From positions 48,705 through 112,704 of the forward strand of contig CACAYF010000004.1 of the NCBI GenBank assembly GCA_902536655.1: a stretch of DNA of 64,000 nt, given 5' to 3'. The notes beneath the pieces were generated by a model that searched no databases, was not told where the DNA came from, and worked only from the letters and a program-made list of their open reading frames with translations. How positions within the stretch are numbered: the first letter of the stretch is position 1; each line of letters opens with the position of its first letter. Shown here piece after piece: positions 37,543-50,852 of this stretch. Origin of the DNA: an uncultured Alphaproteobacteria bacterium. Its GTDB lineage: Bacteria > Pseudomonadota > Alphaproteobacteria > Methylaequorales > Methylaequoraceae. A program made the position numbers and the translations under genes.

Positions 37543-38676
37543 TTATTTTACTTCGAAAATTTCGTTTTCGAAAAAGTAATATTGACACTTTTGATTTTTT
37601 GCTTCTTTAGCTAATTGTTGCTTGCTTAGTTTTTTTATTGACTTAATTACTATCATCTTTCTCTTTTTTTGGAGTAATTTTATTTCTTCGAATTCTAAAT
37701 CATACTCAACTAATATTCTACTTTTGATTGTTTTTTTTATTTGCGATTCTAAAATTAAGCTTTCTAAAAAACCTGAAAAACCTGCACAAAGTTCATTATC
37801 AACACCATAACCCCCTCCACTAATGAGTTCTTTAGAGTTTTCAGAGTAGATTTTAAAACAAAAACCCTTATGATAGCTAGACTCATCGATTTCCAAAGGG
37901 TCAATAATTATTTCATAATTTTTAAATTCATCTTTAATTTTTTTTGTTTGAGATATAAAACTATTTATTTCTGATCTGATATTTTTTGGAAACTTGTATT
38001 TTTTTAATAAATCTATCTTTTCATCGATATTCCCAATACATTGCAGCAAATATTCTGACATTTCAAATAACTCATTCGATATATCTTTTAATGCAAACAA
38101 ATTTTTGTTTTTATAACAATTCATGAGAATTTCAAAGTTTGGCTTTTTGAGATTAAAATCCTGTGAGATAAGATTTATTAAATTTGGCATGTAAAAGTTA
38201 ACTATAAATTTTCTTATTTTTAAGTTTTTCAAAAATTCTATTATTAAATTTATTATTTCACTTAGACAAAAAGTTTTATCGACTCCTATAATTTCAGCTC
38301 CAATTTGAGTAAATTGTCTTGATAAATTAACATTGTTATTTTTAACTTTCAATATGTCACCAGTGTAACACAACCTCAAAGGTCTTTTATTCTCCGCCAA
38401 AGATCCGCATGCTATTCTTGCGACTTGCATTGTTATATCTGAGCGGATTCCCATTATTTTTTGCGTCAAAGGGTCCATAATCCTGAAAGAATCAATATTT
38501 TCTGAGTCTTTTGTAAGAAAAAATAATGAGCTCTCAAATTCAACAAGTGGAGGTTTTACCATCATGAAACCATTCGACAACATAAGGTTTATGAAGATTG
38601 AATTAATTTGATATTCCAACTCTGCCAGGTCTGGCAGACCATCTCTAAATCCTTCTGGTAAAAGCTGACTTTTCAC
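37543..38676 (-). CDS. hisZ: ATP phosphoribosyltransferase regulatory subunit HisZ
   Basis: HisRS-like paralogue without tRNA-charging activity that partners the short HisG in histidine synthesis. 377 residues, class II synthetase fold: LLPEGFRDGLPDLAELEY, MDPLTQKIMGIRSDITMQVARIA (motif 2 region; core IMGIRSDITMQVARI) and GGGYGVDNELCAG. HisRS-specific residues are degenerate, which fits HisZ. The start is GTG at 38676. hisG is not in the window. Confidence 0.85.
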   Translation of the reverse strand: MKSQLLPEGFRDGLPDLAELEYQINSIFINLMLSNGFMMVKPPLVEFESSLFFLTKDSENIDSFRIMDPLTQKIMGIRSDITMQVARIACGSLAENKRPLRLCYTGDILKVKNNNVNLSRQFTQIGAEIIGVDKTFCLSEIINLIIEFLKNLKIRKFIVNFYMPNLINLISQDFNLKKPNFEILMNCYKNKNLFALKDISNELFEMSEYLLQCIGNIDEKIDLLKKYKFPKNIRSEINSFISQTKKIKDEFKNYEIIIDPLEIDESSYHKGFCFKIYSENSKELISGGGYGVDNELCAGFSGFLESLILESQIKKTIKSRILVEYDLEFEEIKLLQKKRKMIVIKSIKKLSKQQLAKEAKNQKCQYYFFENEIFEVK

Positions 38677-38680
38677 TTCT

Positions 38681-39751
38681 TTATTTAAATTTATTAAAAG
38701 ACCAATCTAACCAATTTGTGAGTGCAATTAAATCGTTTTTTTTTATAGTAGGGCCAGTCCATATTCTTATTCCTGGATTAGCTAGCCTATAATTTTTAAT
38801 ATCATAAGCAATTTCGTTATCGCTTAAAAATTTGAATAGTTTTTCATGTTTTATTTTTTTTTTAAAAACTAAGTATACTGGAGAAATAGCCTGATTCTCC
38901 TTATTTTTAACGAAATTAACCACGTATTCGTTTTTTTCAACCCATTTATCAATTACCATTTTATTATTTTTACAAACCTTAAGGCTATTTATTAATCCGC
39001 CATTCTTTTCATAAATATCTAGGCATTGTGCTAAGTCAGAAATTGTAAGTAACGAAGGTGTATTAATAACAAAATTATTTTTTAAAAAATCAAATATTTT
39101 TGGTATTGGTCTAGATACAACATGTCTTTTTGCCTTTGGGCTCAAAACTATTACACCATGCTGAGATTCAGAACCAAGAGCCTTTTGCCATGAAAAAACA
39201 GAAACGTCAATTTTCTTCCATGGTATATCATAAATAAATGCAGCAGACGTAATATCACTGACTACAATGCCTTTTCTATTTTCGCTTAAAAAATTTAAAT
39301 TATTAATAGATATTCCGGTAGTTGTTCCAGTCCACACAAAGAAAAGGTCATTATTCGATGGTATATCTTTTAAAGATGGAAGTGTTCCATCAAGACTGAT
39401 TCTTGTATCAACCTTCAAATTTAATTTTTTAAGATCTTTTAACCATTCTACTCCCCAATAGTCGTATATTATTGATGTTATTTCTCTTTTTCCAAATAAG
39501 TTCCATATTACAGCTTCCATTGCTCCAGTACATGAACCTGGCATAAGAAAAATTTCAAAGGATTTTGGAATTTTAAGGATTTTTTTAATTCTTGAAAGTT
39601 GTTCCTCAATAAAAACCTTTATCTCGATAGCTCTGTGATAACGCCCAAGATATGTTTTGTTGATTTTATTTAAACTCCATCCATCTGGTTTTTTTGTCGG
39701 ACCACAAGAAAATCTTGGATTTTTTGGTTTGTCAATACTAAGATTCTTCAT
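38681..39751 (-). CDS. serC: Phosphoserine aminotransferase
   Basis: PLP enzyme of serine synthesis (3-phosphohydroxypyruvate to phosphoserine). 356 residues; the sequence NPRFSCGPTKKPDGW at the start and the PLP lysine in VFSWQKALGSESQHG place it in the alphaproteobacterial/Methanosarcina SerC group. The ATG overlaps the upstream transporter end by four bases. serA is absent from its usual neighbouring place. Confidence 0.92.
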   Translation of the reverse strand: MKNLSIDKPKNPRFSCGPTKKPDGWSLNKINKTYLGRYHRAIEIKVFIEEQLSRIKKILKIPKSFEIFLMPGSCTGAMEAVIWNLFGKREITSIIYDYWGVEWLKDLKKLNLKVDTRISLDGTLPSLKDIPSNNDLFFVWTGTTTGISINNLNFLSENRKGIVVSDITSAAFIYDIPWKKIDVSVFSWQKALGSESQHGVIVLSPKAKRHVVSRPIPKIFDFLKNNFVINTPSLLTISDLAQCLDIYEKNGGLINSLKVCKNNKMVIDKWVEKNEYVVNFVKNKENQAISPVYLVFKKKIKHEKLFKFLSDNEIAYDIKNYRLANPGIRIWTGPTIKKNDLIALTNWLDWSFNKFK

Positions 39752-41574
39752 ACATTAAAAAATATAGGGAAAGTAATATAAAAAATTAGCCAACATAAAA
39801 TTGTTAATGGAAGTCCAAATTTTACATAATCAATAAATTTATAATGACCAGGACCCATAACTAATAAATTTGTTTGGTATGCCAAAGGAGTTAAAAAAGA
39901 GGTATTAACCGCAAAAATAAGAGCTATCGCCAAAATTTTTGGATCTACTAAAAGTTTATCTGCAATGTCAATCGCAATTGGTGAAAAAAGAACAGCACAA
40001 GCATTGTTTGAAATAAAGTTAGTAGTAATTGATACAAAAATATAAAAACACAAAATTATGGTCATTGGTGAAGATCCCTCCAAAATCTGTAACAAAACCT
40101 CAGATAAAAAGTTCGCAGTTCCCGTAACTTGGATTACTTGTCCCAAAGCTAAAGATGTAACAATTAGTAGAAGAAGATTGTTATCAATACTTCTTATTAC
40201 TTGTTTTATCGTTAAAACTTTAAAAAAGAGTATTGAAACTACTCCTAATAGAGAAGCTACTACAAGAGGTAAAATTTCAAAAGCACCTAACGAAATTACA
40301 GATAAAAAAATAAGTAATGATTTATTTGCTATCTCCTTGTTTGAAATTTCAGACGTAGCCCACTCCATCGTAAGAAGATCATTTTGATTTCGCAAATTTT
40401 TAATTACTTCTTTATTTCCTTGAATTAGCAATGTATCTCCAGGCTCAAGAGGAAGTTCTCCCATTTTTTTTGTAATAATTCTTGATTTTCTTTGAAGTCC
40501 TATAACTAAACAGTTGTATCTATACCTAAAACTTACATTTTCAATCGTATTTCCAACTAAACTGGACGAAGGAGTAACCATAGCTTCAGTTATCAACTTG
40601 TTATCAATAGTATCTTCGCTTTTTTCTGTATCCTCTAACGAAACAATGTCTTTACTTAAAATTTCAGTAAGTTGCTCACGGCTGACTGAAACAACTAATA
40701 TGTCACCTTTTTCAAGGATAAAATTCTCAAATGGGCCATGCTCGGCATGTTCACCTCTTTGAATCATTAAAACTTTTATTTTTTCCAATCCAGGAAATTT
40801 TCCTTCTAGAGTATTTTTACCAACAAGTGATGATTTTTCATTAATAACAACTTGTGTTATGAAATTATTTTCTCTGTTATCCAATAATTCATTTGATTGT
40901 GGAGATCTATCTTTGAGAAAAACGTCGAATTTTGAAAAAATGATTACGTATGTAAAACCAGACAACGCAATAATTGAACCAGCTAAAGTAAAATCAAAAA
41001 AACCAAGCGTAATGTTGGAATATGTTTTCAGTGAATCTGAAACTAAAAGGTTTGTACTTGAACCGATTAAAGTTATCATTCCACCCAAAATTGCAACATA
41101 ACTTAAAGGCATTAGAAATCTCCCCAGTGACGAGTTCATATTTTTTATTATGCCTTGAAGAATTGGTATAAATATTATTACAACTGGGGTGTTGTTAATA
41201 AAAGCACTTAAAATCAAAACAAGCATCAAACAAACTATTATTACTAAGTTTGGCTTATCTGGGAATAATCTTGTTAATGAAGATAATACATTGTCAAGAG
41301 CTCTTGTTTGGACAACACCTTGACCCAGAATAAGCAAACATAATACTGTTATCAAAGAAGTGTTACTAAAACCTTTAAGAATAGTTTGAGGATTGAGAAG
41401 ATTCTTATTATCTTGATCCAAATAAGGAAATATTGAAAAGAATATAAGTAAAAACGTCAGAATAACAATTGATTTCAATACAATAGATAAATTATCTAAT
41501 GCATAAAAAATCATACTCATTACAACTATAACAAGACTCAAGTATACAAAAACTTCGTTAGATAAAAAAAACAT
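39748..41574 (-). CDS. SLC13-family permease with two RCK_C (TrkA-C) domains
   Basis: 608 residues. Membrane halves at about 1-215 and 400-608 surround a soluble core of about 180 residues made of two TrkA-C-like repeats (FITQVVINEKSSLVGKN and ITEAMVTPSSSLVGNTI begin them). Motifs of the DASS group: LSAFINNTPVVIIFIPI and GSSTNLLVS in the first half, FISNNACAVLFSPIA and VNTSFLTPLAYQTNLLVMG in the second. These transporters carry sulfate, dicarboxylates or similar anions with Na+ or H+; the substrate here is not clear. Overlaps serC by four bases. Confidence 0.85.
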   Translation of the reverse strand: MFFLSNEVFVYLSLVIVVMSMIFYALDNLSIVLKSIVILTFLLIFFSIFPYLDQDNKNLLNPQTILKGFSNTSLITVLCLLILGQGVVQTRALDNVLSSLTRLFPDKPNLVIIVCLMLVLILSAFINNTPVVIIFIPILQGIIKNMNSSLGRFLMPLSYVAILGGMITLIGSSTNLLVSDSLKTYSNITLGFFDFTLAGSIIALSGFTYVIIFSKFDVFLKDRSPQSNELLDNRENNFITQVVINEKSSLVGKNTLEGKFPGLEKIKVLMIQRGEHAEHGPFENFILEKGDILVVSVSREQLTEILSKDIVSLEDTEKSEDTIDNKLITEAMVTPSSSLVGNTIENVSFRYRYNCLVIGLQRKSRIITKKMGELPLEPGDTLLIQGNKEVIKNLRNQNDLLTMEWATSEISNKEIANKSLLIFLSVISLGAFEILPLVVASLLGVVSILFFKVLTIKQVIRSIDNNLLLLIVTSLALGQVIQVTGTANFLSEVLLQILEGSSPMTIILCFYIFVSITTNFISNNACAVLFSPIAIDIADKLLVDPKILAIALIFAVNTSFLTPLAYQTNLLVMGPGHYKFIDYVKFGLPLTILCWLIFYITFPIFFNV

Positions 41575-41662
41575 AATATTAGGAAATTATTTAAATTGTC
41601 TAATTTGTATTTTAACATTATATTAGAATCATAGAATGTTAAAAATAATATTTTTTAAGTAG

Positions 41663-44225
<2,563 letters not shown>

Positions 44226-44239
<14 letters not shown>

Positions 44240-45557
44240 CTAACTTCTTTATTTCAACTAAAAACTCTTTAACTATTTTATCAACTAAATTTTTAGACTC
44301 AGCTTGAACCATTAACCTTAATAAATTTTCTGTTCCGGATTTTCTTAATAAAACGTCACAATTATTAATTTTAGAATACTTATCAAGTAATTCGTTAATT
44401 GTTTTTCCTTTAATAACTATTTCAGAATTATTGAAGAGTTTATAATTAACTAATTTTTGTGGAAACTTTTTAAATAAATTTCTATGGAGTTTTGACAGAG
44501 GGATGTTCCTCTCATTTATTATTTCTAAAATGGTTAAAGCAGTGAACAGTCCGTCACCACAAAAAGAATTCTCAGAGAAAATTATGTGACCAGATTGTTC
44601 TCCTCCCAAAATACATTTTTTATTTTTCATCAGTTCAGCGACATATCTATCACCAACATCTGAAAGATAAAATTTAATATTTTCTTTTAGAAAAAAGTTT
44701 CTCATACCTAAATTAGACATTTTGGTGCTTACAATTGAATTATTATGTAATTTTTTTTTATTTTTGTAATGTATCGCCAGTATTGCTAGTATATAGTCTC
44801 CGTCAACAACTCTTCCTTTTTCATCGCAAAAAATAACTCTATCAGCATCACCGTCAAATGATATACCAATATTAGCTTTTTTCTTAAGAGTTCTATTCGA
44901 AATCTCCTCAGGAAAGGTTGCACCACAATTTTTGTTTATATTTTTCCCATTTGGTTTGATTCCATAACAAGAAAAGTTTAAATTTAATTTTCTTAAAACA
45001 TTCGGTGCTATTTTACTCAATGATCCATTTGCACAATCAAATATTATTTTTTTATCAAACTCTTTTAAAAACGAAAACCTTTTTAGTAGGAAATTTTCGT
45101 ATTCAGAAAATCTTACTTTCTTTTTTTCGATTTGAAGTAAATGTTTGTTGCTTTGTTTTGTTAAATTTATATTTTTTTCAATCTGAAGTTCGTCGTTATC
45201 GCTAAGTTTTTCACCTTTTCTATCAAAAATTTTAATTCCATTATCCTTATATGGGTTGTGAGATGCAGAAATCATTATCCCTAAATCATAATTAAATTTT
45301 TTTGTTGTGAAAGATAACATAGGAGTAGATACGACACCTAATGAGTTACACTCAACTTTCATTTTGTTAAATCCAGAAATAATATCTAATTCAATCAAAT
45401 TAGATGATTCCCTTGTATCTAAACCAATAATAACTTTCTTTAAATTTCTAAATGTTAATTTTATTGCTTTTGTTAAATCATAAAAGAAAGTGGTTGTTAT
45501 TGGAAATTCGTTATAAGTTCCTCTTATTCCGTCTGTTCCAAAAAACTTTTTCTTCAT
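44226..45557 (-). CDS. glmM: Phosphoglucosamine mutase
   Basis: Converts glucosamine-6-P to glucosamine-1-P for peptidoglycan and lipopolysaccharide. 443 residues. FFGTDGIRGTYNEFPIT at the start is the GlmM signature; the phosphoserine is S99 in ISASHNP; the Mg loop is SFDGDADRVIF near 243; GGEQSGH and RKSGTENLLRLMVQAE follow. Order folP-glmM-thiD, with glmM overlapping folP by four bases. Confidence 0.95.
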
Positions 45558-46624
45558 TTATTAAATAATCTTTCAAAAACAATTAAGGCTTGATTTATTT
45601 CTTGTACGTCATGAACTCTATGAATCTTTATTCCTTGTGTCATTCCTAACAATGTTGCTGCCGTTGTACCTCCTAATCTTTTTTGAGGGTTAGATTTACG
45701 AGAAATTGATTCAATAAATCTTTTTCTAGAAACACCAAGCATCAGGGGAACTCCCAGAGAATGAAAAACTGATAAATTTTTAATAAGTTTGATATTTTGA
45801 ATATAATCTTTACCAAAACCAATCCCTGGATCAACTATTATATTCTCTCTTTTCAAACCAGATTGAGTAAGAAATTCAATTCTCTCTTTCAGAAAATCAT
45901 ATACATCTAAAATAACATCATTATATTTATTTTTTTTCATCATTGTCTTAGGGTTTCCAGGCATATGCATAACGATGACTGGAGTGGAATATTTTTTTAC
46001 AACATCTAAACTTTTACTATCATTTGTAAGTCCACTTACGTCATTAATTATTTTTACCCCAGATGTTATACCAAACTCCATTGTTGAAGAATTTCTCGTA
46101 TCTAATGACAAATCTATTTTCTTGAAATTTAGCCTTTGAATAACAGGCGTAACTCTTAAAATTTCCTCATGAGCACTTACTGGTCTCGCTCCTGGTCTCG
46201 TTGATTCGCCACCAACATCAATAAACGAAGCACCATCGTTTACCATTTTTTGTGCATTTAAAATTGCATCTGATAAATTCAGGTTTGTTCCTCCATCCGA
46301 GAAACTGTCTGGAGTAATATTTAATATTCCAAAAATTGAAATTTTCTTGTTTTTAAAAACTAATCTTCTGAGCGTTTTATTTTTATAATTTAGGTTATTA
46401 AATAACTCGCAAATCTTTTTATTTTTATCAAATACTTTGAAAAACTGGGGAAAATTATAAATTTGTTTTTTTACTTTTAACTCTCGTCGAGTTATTACCT
46501 CTATTTTATTAAAAAAAATATCTTGAACTGAAACAGCCTCTTTTTTTTTTGATAATAGATGGCCATCTTCGTAATTTACTGGAGATAAGGGTCTTAGATA
46601 GTATTTAACTTTGGATGAAATCAA
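45554..46624 (-). CDS. folP: Dihydropteroate synthase
   Basis: Joins p-aminobenzoate to the pterin in folate synthesis. 356 residues, of which the first 95 or so are an extension beyond the canonical enzyme, as often seen in alphaproteobacteria. The core begins IFGILNITPDSFSDGG, with FIDVGGESTRPGA, INDVSGL, VIVMHMPGNPKTM and IIVDPGIGFGKD. The start is TTG at 46624; no ATG is in the extension. It follows ftsH by 12 bases. Confidence 0.92.
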   Translation of the reverse strand: MISSKVKYYLRPLSPVNYEDGHLLSKKKEAVSVQDIFFNKIEVITRRELKVKKQIYNFPQFFKVFDKNKKICELFNNLNYKNKTLRRLVFKNKKISIFGILNITPDSFSDGGTNLNLSDAILNAQKMVNDGASFIDVGGESTRPGARPVSAHEEILRVTPVIQRLNFKKIDLSLDTRNSSTMEFGITSGVKIINDVSGLTNDSKSLDVVKKYSTPVIVMHMPGNPKTMMKKNKYNDVILDVYDFLKERIEFLTQSGLKRENIIVDPGIGFGKDYIQNIKLIKNLSVFHSLGVPLMLGVSRKRFIESISRKSNPQKRLGGTTAATLLGMTQGIKIHRVHDVQEINQALIVFERLFNK

Positions 46625-46636
46625 GCCAGTTTGTAA

Positions 46637-48568
46637 TTAAGTTGTAGCAGGGTTAGGATTAAGTCCTATATTCCTTCTTTTTTTTCCATCATTGCTTCCA
46701 AGAGGTATTGAGGTTTTCTTGGTAGGTTTTGTCCCATCCGAATTTTTATTATTTGACTTTAGCTTACCTTTATTAATCAGTTCTTTTACATCATCTCCAG
46801 ATAAGGTTTCGAACTCTAAAAGAGCTTTAGCTAAATTATGAAGATGTTTTAAATTTTTCTTAAGTATTTTCCTTGCGTGAGATTCAGCATTATCAATGAA
46901 CTTCCTGATTTCTTGATCAATAAGTTTTGCAGTTTCATCTGACATACTTTTTCTTTGGGTGACTGAACGTCCTAAAAAGACGTCTTCTTCATTTTCAGAG
47001 TATCTGAGTGGCCCTAGAGCTTCACTCATTCCCCACTCCACTACCATAGCTCTTGCTCTTTGTGTAGCTTGAAGAATATCGTTAGAGGCACCAGAGGTAA
47101 TGTTCTCTTTTCCAAAAATGAGTTCTTCAGCCACTCTTCCTCCAAAAATCATTGCTAATTTAGCTTTCATTTCTGTTTTTGTTTCAGAGTATTTGTCTCG
47201 CTCAGGTAGATTCATTGTAACTCCGAGTGCTCTTCCTCTAGGTATAATTGTAACCTTGTGAAGAGGGTCATTACCAGGTGTGAAAATACCTACCAATGCA
47301 TGACCAGCCTCATGATACGCGGTTAGTTCTTTTTCTTTAAGTGTCATGACCATCGATCTTCTTTCTGCTCCCATCATAACTTTATCTTTAGCATCTTCAA
47401 AATCTAACATTGTTACTAATCTTTTGTTTCTTCTAGCAGCTAATAAGGCTGCTTCATTGGATAAATTGGCTAAATCTGCGCCAGAAAACCCGGGTGTACC
47501 TCTTGCTATCACCTTAATATCAACATCCGGTGCAAGGGCTAACTTTCTGGTGTGAACTTCAAGTATTTTAGTCCTTCCTACAATATCTGGGTTTGGTACA
47601 ACAACTTGTCTATCAAATCTTCCAGGTCTTAATAAAGCAGGATCAAGAACATCTGGTCTATTTGTAGCTGCAATTAATATTACACCTTGTGTAGAATCAA
47701 AACCATCCATTTCGACTAAAAGTTGATTAAGTGTTTGTTCTCTTTCGTCGTTACCGCCACCGAGTCCGGCACCTCTATGCCTGCCAACAGCGTCAATCTC
47801 ATCAATAAAAATAATGCAAGGCGCACTTTTTCTTCCTTGCTCAAACATATCTCTTACTCTACTAGCTCCTACACCAACAAACATTTCAACAAAATCTGAT
47901 CCCGAGATTGAGAAGAAAGGAACATTTGCTTCTCCAGCAATAGCTCTGGCTAATAATGTTTTACCTGTTCCAGGAGGTCCGACTAACAAAGCACCTTTGG
48001 GAATTTTGCCACCTAATCTTTGAAATTTTGAGGGATCTTTTAAAAATTCAACTATTTCTTCTAATTCAGATTTAGCTTCATCAATACCAGCTACATCTTG
48101 AAATGTAACTTTATCTTTGTTTTCATTCAAAAGTTTTGCTCTTGATTTACCAAAACCCATCGCTCTTCCGCTTCCGGATTGCATCTGTCTCATAAAGAAA
48201 ATCCAAACACCAATAAGTAAAAGCATCGGAAACCATGAAATTAAAATGTCAATTAAACCAGGAGACCCTTTATCCAAAGGTAACGCATTAATTTCAACAC
48301 CATTTTTTTCTAACTTTTCGATTAAATTCATATCGTTTGGAGTGTAAGTTGAAAAATAAGAACCGTTTGAATACTCTCCCTTAATATTATTTCCTCGTAT
48401 TTCCACTCTGGAAACATTTCCATTTTTAATTTCTGAAAGAAAATTGGAATAAGAAATAGGAGAGATTTTTCTTGAAGATTCATTTGCTTTGTAGAAATCC
48501 ACAATCAGAAAAACTAGAAAGCCAATCAAAAGCCAGATCGCGATATTTTTTAGAAGATTATTATTCAT
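46637..48568 (-). CDS. ftsH: ATP-dependent zinc metalloprotease FtsH
   Basis: Inner-membrane AAA+ protease for membrane protein quality control. 643 residues: two membrane segments (about 8-24 and 106-126), Walker A GPPGTGKT at 197-204, Walker [12 protein letters not shown], second region of homology [20 protein letters not shown], and the zinc motif HEAGH at 419-423. It follows tilS by 42 bases, the widespread tilS-ftsH order. Confidence 0.97.
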   Translation of the reverse strand: MNNNLLKNIAIWLLIGFLVFLIVDFYKANESSRKISPISYSNFLSEIKNGNVSRVEIRGNNIKGEYSNGSYFSTYTPNDMNLIEKLEKNGVEINALPLDKGSPGLIDILISWFPMLLLIGVWIFFMRQMQSGSGRAMGFGKSRAKLLNENKDKVTFQDVAGIDEAKSELEEIVEFLKDPSKFQRLGGKIPKGALLVGPPGTGKTLLARAIAGEANVPFFSISGSDFVEMFVGVGASRVRDMFEQGRKSAPCIIFIDEIDAVGRHRGAGLGGGNDEREQTLNQLLVEMDGFDSTQGVILIAATNRPDVLDPALLRPGRFDRQVVVPNPDIVGRTKILEVHTRKLALAPDVDIKVIARGTPGFSGADLANLSNEAALLAARRNKRLVTMLDFEDAKDKVMMGAERRSMVMTLKEKELTAYHEAGHALVGIFTPGNDPLHKVTIIPRGRALGVTMNLPERDKYSETKTEMKAKLAMIFGGRVAEELIFGKENITSGASNDILQATQRARAMVVEWGMSEALGPLRYSENEEDVFLGRSVTQRKSMSDETAKLIDQEIRKFIDNAESHARKILKKNLKHLHNLAKALLEFETLSGDDVKELINKGKLKSNNKNSDGTKPTKKTSIPLGSNDGKKRRNIGLNPNPATT

Positions 48569-48610
48569 TAATTAGAATATAATTATATATATTTTTATCA
48601 CAATATAATA

Positions 48611-49918
48611 TTATAAATTTTTTTTTGTTAAAGGTATTTTTGGTTTAAAAATTACTGAAATTCCAAAAGACGTCATTATTTCATTATTGGTTAAAAATGG
48701 AATCATCATTTTGTTTTTATACAAAAGAACAGGCAGAGTCTTTAAAATGTCATATGGAATATTATTCGTATCTTTAACAAATTTATATTGCTTTTTTAAT
48801 TTCAACCAAATGATGTCATCAAAAATTAAACATTTAATATCAGAAAAAATTGAACTTATTAAAAATCTGTTATCCCAAATTACAGATTTTTTTTTTTTTA
48901 TAATTAATTGCTTTGGATTAGAGCGTTTTGTTTTTACATATTCTCTAAATATGTAAATTTTATCTGAATAACACTCAACAATACACGAATGGATGGTAAA
49001 TTTAACATTTTCTAATTTTAAATATTTATCTAAAAAGAATCTAACTGACCTTGATCTAGGTGAATAAACACTCCCAGAGCAAGTAACTAAAATTCTTTTT
49101 AAAATTTCAATTTGAAAACATTTATTTTGATATTTGAATTCTTTTTTGTTTATTATAAATTTTCCACAATCTTCAAACTCAAGATTTTTGATAAAAAAGT
49201 TTGCTATTTCTATTTCAAAATATTTATTTTCGTAATTATTTACTTTGAATTCAGAATATAATTGTGATCTTTTATATTTACTTAACCCACCTATTATATT
49301 CCTAACTCTCACTCTCTCGAAATTGTTATCCTTATTACTAGGGTCTTCAAACCATTTAAATTTATTTTTCTTACATGTTTGAATAAGTCTTGATTTTCTT
49401 AAATTAATAAATGGTCTTAAAATTTGAACTTGATCTTGAGTGTTTTTAAATGGAATTCCTGACAAATTTGGAGTTAAGGAATTTCTTTTTTTTTTCATGA
49501 AATATGTCTCTAAAGAATCATCTAAGTGATGAGCGGTCATGACAGTCATTATTTTTTTCTGTTTGCAAAAACTAACTATTTTTTCATATCTTATTTCTCT
49601 TGCTTTCTGCATAATTGAATTTTTTGGTTTTTTTTCACTCCAAGTAAGAATTTTGTGATCGATTCCTAATTTTTTTGAAAGTTCTTTTGCATATTGCGTT
49701 TCTAAATATGATCCTTTTCTCAATTTATGATCAAAATATATCAATGTTAAAAAACCTTTATGCTTTTTAATCCAATTATTCATTAGAATTAAAAGTGCCA
49801 AACTGTCTGAACCGCCTGAAAAACTTATTGCAACTGAAGGGTTTTTTTCGTATACAAAAGACTGATTTATTAATAAAGATGAGAATTCTTTGTTTGATAT
49901 TGCCTCACGCACAATCAT
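48611..49918 (-). CDS. tilS: tRNA(Ile)-lysidine synthetase TilS
   Basis: Modifies the wobble cytidine of tRNA-Ile(CAU) to lysidine. 435 residues. The PP-loop SFSGGSDSLALLIL lies at 32-45; the following TAHHLDDSLETYFMKK and FEDPSNKDNNFERVRVRN are the other conserved segments. The C-terminal part is poorly conserved and Lys/Ile-rich. It directly follows cpoB (adjacent start and stop). Confidence 0.93.
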   Translation of the reverse strand: MIVREAISNKEFSSLLINQSFVYEKNPSVAISFSGGSDSLALLILMNNWIKKHKGFLTLIYFDHKLRKGSYLETQYAKELSKKLGIDHKILTWSEKKPKNSIMQKAREIRYEKIVSFCKQKKIMTVMTAHHLDDSLETYFMKKKRNSLTPNLSGIPFKNTQDQVQILRPFINLRKSRLIQTCKKNKFKWFEDPSNKDNNFERVRVRNIIGGLSKYKRSQLYSEFKVNNYENKYFEIEIANFFIKNLEFEDCGKFIINKKEFKYQNKCFQIEILKRILVTCSGSVYSPRSRSVRFFLDKYLKLENVKFTIHSCIVECYSDKIYIFREYVKTKRSNPKQLIIKKKKSVIWDNRFLISSIFSDIKCLIFDDIIWLKLKKQYKFVKDTNNIPYDILKTLPVLLYKNKMMIPFLTNNEIMTSFGISVIFKPKIPLTKKNL

Positions 49919-50794
49919 TTATTCCTCAGGACAATTTAATTTTTTTCTTTCTTCTTGAGATCTTTCCAAAACATTTTTTGGAGAATTCTTGTATTTAACT
50001 TCAAGTTCGTATAGTACGCTACATGCTTCATTTTTTTGATTCAGATTTGAAAATGATAAACCCAATTTAAGAAGATTATCAGGGCCTTTTATAGAATCAG
50101 GAAAATTAGTAAATCCCTCACCAAACTCAATCACTGCTTGTTGAAAATTTTTATTTGCATAATAAACCTCACCAAGCCAGTATTGAATATTTGGCATTAA
50201 ATCTTCCGGATTTAGTGTCTTTAATTGCAATAATTCTTCTTCTGCTTTTTCATATTTGTTTGCCCATAATAATTTAATTGCATTTTCATATTTTTTTTTA
50301 ATTTCTTCCTCATTCAAATTTGCAATATCGTCAGTAATTCCTGATTTTTTTTCATTTTTAATAGATCTTTTGGCTTGTTTTGAAACAGACGGTTCTTGCA
50401 TCTTTTGAATAAAAGATTTTTTTTGAGGTGTTGGGTTGTCTTTTAATGCTTCTATTGTTTTTTCAATTTTGTAAATTCGAGACTGGAAATCTTTATCTAT
50501 AATATTTAGCTTTTCTTCAACATTATTAATTTTATTGTTAGACTCTTCATATAAACCAAAATTTGTCCTTAATTTGGTCTCAAAATCTCCAAGCCTTGAT
50601 TCATTTCTCGAAATATAGCCTGTTGACAGGGACTTTTCTATTTCATCAAATCTTCCCTTTTGCAAATCAGATATATTCTTTTCAATCCTGTCTAATCTTT
50701 CTAAAAGTTCGTCAACGTCTAGTTCTTGAGAAGAGACTTCCGAAAAAGTTATTAAACAAAGAACAACGATTAATATATTTCTTTTAATTTTCAT
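49919..50794 (-). CDS. cpoB: Cell division coordinator CpoB (YbgF)
   Basis: Periplasmic partner of TolA that coordinates peptidoglycan synthesis with outer-membrane constriction. From ATG at 50794 it is 291 residues (open frame from 50869, which would run into the pal terminator). Signal peptide near residues 5-22, then a coiled coil (VDELLERLDRIEKNISDLQK) and C-terminal TPR units (LNPEDLMPNIQYWLGEVYY, AVIEFGEGFTNFPDSIKG). The gene starts right at the end of the U-run of an intrinsic terminator, an unusual place. Confidence 0.9.
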   Translation of the reverse strand: MKIKRNILIVVLCLITFSEVSSQELDVDELLERLDRIEKNISDLQKGRFDEIEKSLSTGYISRNESRLGDFETKLRTNFGLYEESNNKINNVEEKLNIIDKDFQSRIYKIEKTIEALKDNPTPQKKSFIQKMQEPSVSKQAKRSIKNEKKSGITDDIANLNEEEIKKKYENAIKLLWANKYEKAEEELLQLKTLNPEDLMPNIQYWLGEVYYANKNFQQAVIEFGEGFTNFPDSIKGPDNLLKLGLSFSNLNQKNEACSVLYELEVKYKNSPKNVLERSQEERKKLNCPEE

Positions 50795-50828
50795 AAAAAA
50801 AAGGGCTAAAAATTTAGCCCTTTTTTTA
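50795..50828 (-). terminator. Intrinsic terminator/attenuator between pal and cpoB
   Basis: GGGCTAAA-AA-TTTAGCCC (50803-50820) flanked by A and T runs on both sides. On the minus strand it lies 25 bases after the pal stop and its U-run ends at the cpoB ATG. The symmetric tails would let it act in both directions. Confidence 0.85.
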
Positions 50829-50852
50829 AAGTATAGTAAGGATTCATTATTA

